A DNA stretch of 12,053 nucleotides from Paraglomus occultum (lineage: Eukaryota; Glomeromycota; Glomeromycetes; Paraglomerales; Paraglomeraceae), in assembly GCA_910592205.1 (NCBI GenBank), contig CAJVPJ010001133.1, positions 1 to 12,053 of the forward strand, written 5' to 3'. How positions within the stretch are numbered: the first letter of the stretch is position 1; every line of letters starts with the position of its first letter. Both the position numbers and the translations under genes were made by a program. Below are positions 10,677-12,053 of this stretch, piece by piece. Under the pieces are notes generated by a model. It had not been told where the DNA came from and ran no database searches. It was given only the letters and a program-made list of their open reading frames with translations.

Positions 10677-11944
10677 ATGTACCCTGACGCTGCTAGACAG
10701 GACGCTACCGATGCGAACAAGGAAGAGAGCCGCGGCTTGCAGGAAGAGACGTCGGTATGTTTAGGTACGAGATTTTGTGTGTGAAATTAACTGAAACAAT
10801 TACGTACTAATGGTGTTCAATACAGGTCTATCTCAATGTATATGACATGGTATGCTCTGATGTCTGGTTCTCTGGTATCTGGTGTACCTTAATGTGTGAT
10901 TTAACGAAGATTTTTCAACTTTAGCTACCGGGTAGCGCAGTCACTGCGGTTGGTTACTGGATGGGTTTTGGTAAGATGGATAAACCGAGGTGATATTTGA
11001 CGCAAGAAAACAAATTAACATTATACTTTTCAACCCAGGTGTATTTCATACTGGTGTAGAAGTATTAGGAGTCGGTGAGTTGTATATCCTGTTACTTTAC
11101 GTTCATTGTCTGAAAATTTAATGGAATGATCGCAAGTATTGAATACTGCTGTTCATAGAATATAACTTTGGAGGTCATGATTACGACGCTTCTGGAGTAT
11201 TTAGGATGAAGCCACGACTCGGTCCACCAAATGTTACATACAAGTGAGTCGTTTGGATGGGTGCATTATACGAAATTAATATCATATTTACTTAAATTTT
11301 TTTTTTCACCTTCTAGAGAGTCTATATTTATGGGGTATACTAAACTTAATAAAGAAGATGTTGTAAAAAGGATGGACGAGTTGTCCAAAGAATGGAAAGG
11401 AAACAGTTATAATCTTCTCTTAAGGTAACTTCAAGGTTCCCGTTTTTTGCCATTTCTTCTCTCTTTTGGTGCTAATTGAGATTTGTGAACAGGAATTGTA
11501 ACCATTTTACTAGTGAAGCATGTCGCATATTAGTAGGAAAGCGCGCACCCGGTAAGTAAGTATATATCTTCCTATTTTCACAATCTACATAGCTGATCCA
11601 TTTTTACGTTTTCGTAGGCTGGATAAATCGTGCTGCAAAATTAGGAACGCTATTTCCATGTATGCTACCTTTTTACACAGTGAAACTTGTTTTAATCTAT
11701 GGTAAGGTAACTGAACGATATTTAACAAACTTGTTACTAGGTGTGGTACCCAGCGGATGGATTGAACCTCCAGAATGTGGGGAAGAGACCGAGGCTATAG
11801 GTAACGTGAATAATTCTTGTTCGTTGTCCTGCCCGTCGGTCATCTACACTGGCTGATGTCGTCAACAATCTTTTAGCATCGTCCATGTCTACTACATATG
11901 CGCCATATAATATTTCCGAGACTCAAGTACTTAACCCGAAGTGA
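10677..11944 (+). CDS. DESI2: DeSI/PPPDE-family cysteine isopeptidase, DESI2-like
   Basis: PPPDE peptidases cleave ubiquitin or SUMO from conjugates with a Cys-His dyad; the true substrate here is not known. Ten exons: 10677-10754, 10826-10849, 10925-10970, 11039-11074, 11159-11243, 11317-11424, 11493-11551, 11618-11659, 11741-11800, 11877-11944. They total 606 nt, 201 aa. After a 26-residue polar N-terminus come VYLNVYDM, GFGVFHTGVEV (catalytic His53), EYNFGGHDYDASGVF, IFMGYTKL and RNCNHFTSEAC (catalytic Cys128), then PGWINRAAKLG and PCVVPSGWIEPPE, matching the order and spacing in DESI2. A Ser/Thr-rich tail ends in LNPK. The frame is open upstream to an ATG at 10533, but 10677 was chosen because the extension has no family similarity and would consume the shared promoter. 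Intron 8 (11660-11740) is 81 nt and stop-free, so retention would insert 27 residues; the spliced form fits the family better. Confidence 0.9.
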
Positions 11945-12053
11945 CCGCATAATATTAATGTTTATCAAGTGATTACTAGTCATGGGACATGTTATGGTAC
12001 AGGGGTTCGAAATGTTGTCAATAGTGGTGGTCAACATGCCGATCATTATTTTT

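Noticed and set aside
12000-12015. GGGGTTCGAAATG resembling a tRNA B box
   Set aside because: The terminal bases of the B box do not fit and no A box or cloverleaf arms can be formed around it.

Overview
The window reads as nuclear DNA of a filamentous fungus. Four protein-coding genes are cut by many short GT-AG introns (46-254 nt), the base composition is AT-rich, and every product is eukaryotic: a type II membrane dipeptidyl peptidase, a long-form adenylate kinase, ORC6 and a DeSI/PPPDE peptidase. The left end is different. It holds broken bacterial-looking coding sequence in which TGA appears to stand for tryptophan, the code used by mycoplasma-type Mollicutes. Arbuscular mycorrhizal fungi (Glomeromycotina) and some related early-diverging fungi carry Mollicutes-related endobacteria, so I infer an AM fungus or close relative. 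No single feature proves the taxon.

Layout: 1-1020 (+) is the decayed TGA=Trp gene, truncated by the window edge. 1058-1294 (-) is a small broken reading frame convergent with it. 1295-2347 is noncoding, with a degenerate repeat near 1582-1667. 2348-6331 (+) is the dipeptidyl aminopeptidase gene, modelled as 15 exons, 882 aa, with the complete Ser-Asp-His triad and a 6-nt microexon beside the catalytic Asp. 6332-7884 is about 1.55 kb without a supportable gene. 7885-9156 (+) is adenylate kinase, 4 exons, 258 aa. 9408-10515 (-) is ORC6, 4 exons, 283 aa, convergent with adenylate kinase. 10516-10676 is a short divergent promoter region. 10677-11944 (+) is a DESI2-like peptidase, 10 exons, 201 aa. 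11945-12053 shows nothing recognisable.

All four intron-bearing gene models keep frame across every junction and reproduce family motifs, so the exon structures were fixed from sequence alone. The genes do not form a pathway: they cover secretory-pathway peptide processing, adenine nucleotide balance, replication licensing and deubiquitination/deSUMOylation. The only plausible regulatory link is the shared 161-bp intergenic region between ORC6 and the DeSI gene, which carries an ACGCGT box and a CACGTGACGT motif.

The most unusual signal is the mollicute-code remnant next to ordinary fungal genes. It would be either an endosymbiont-to-host DNA transfer fossil or an assembly chimera.
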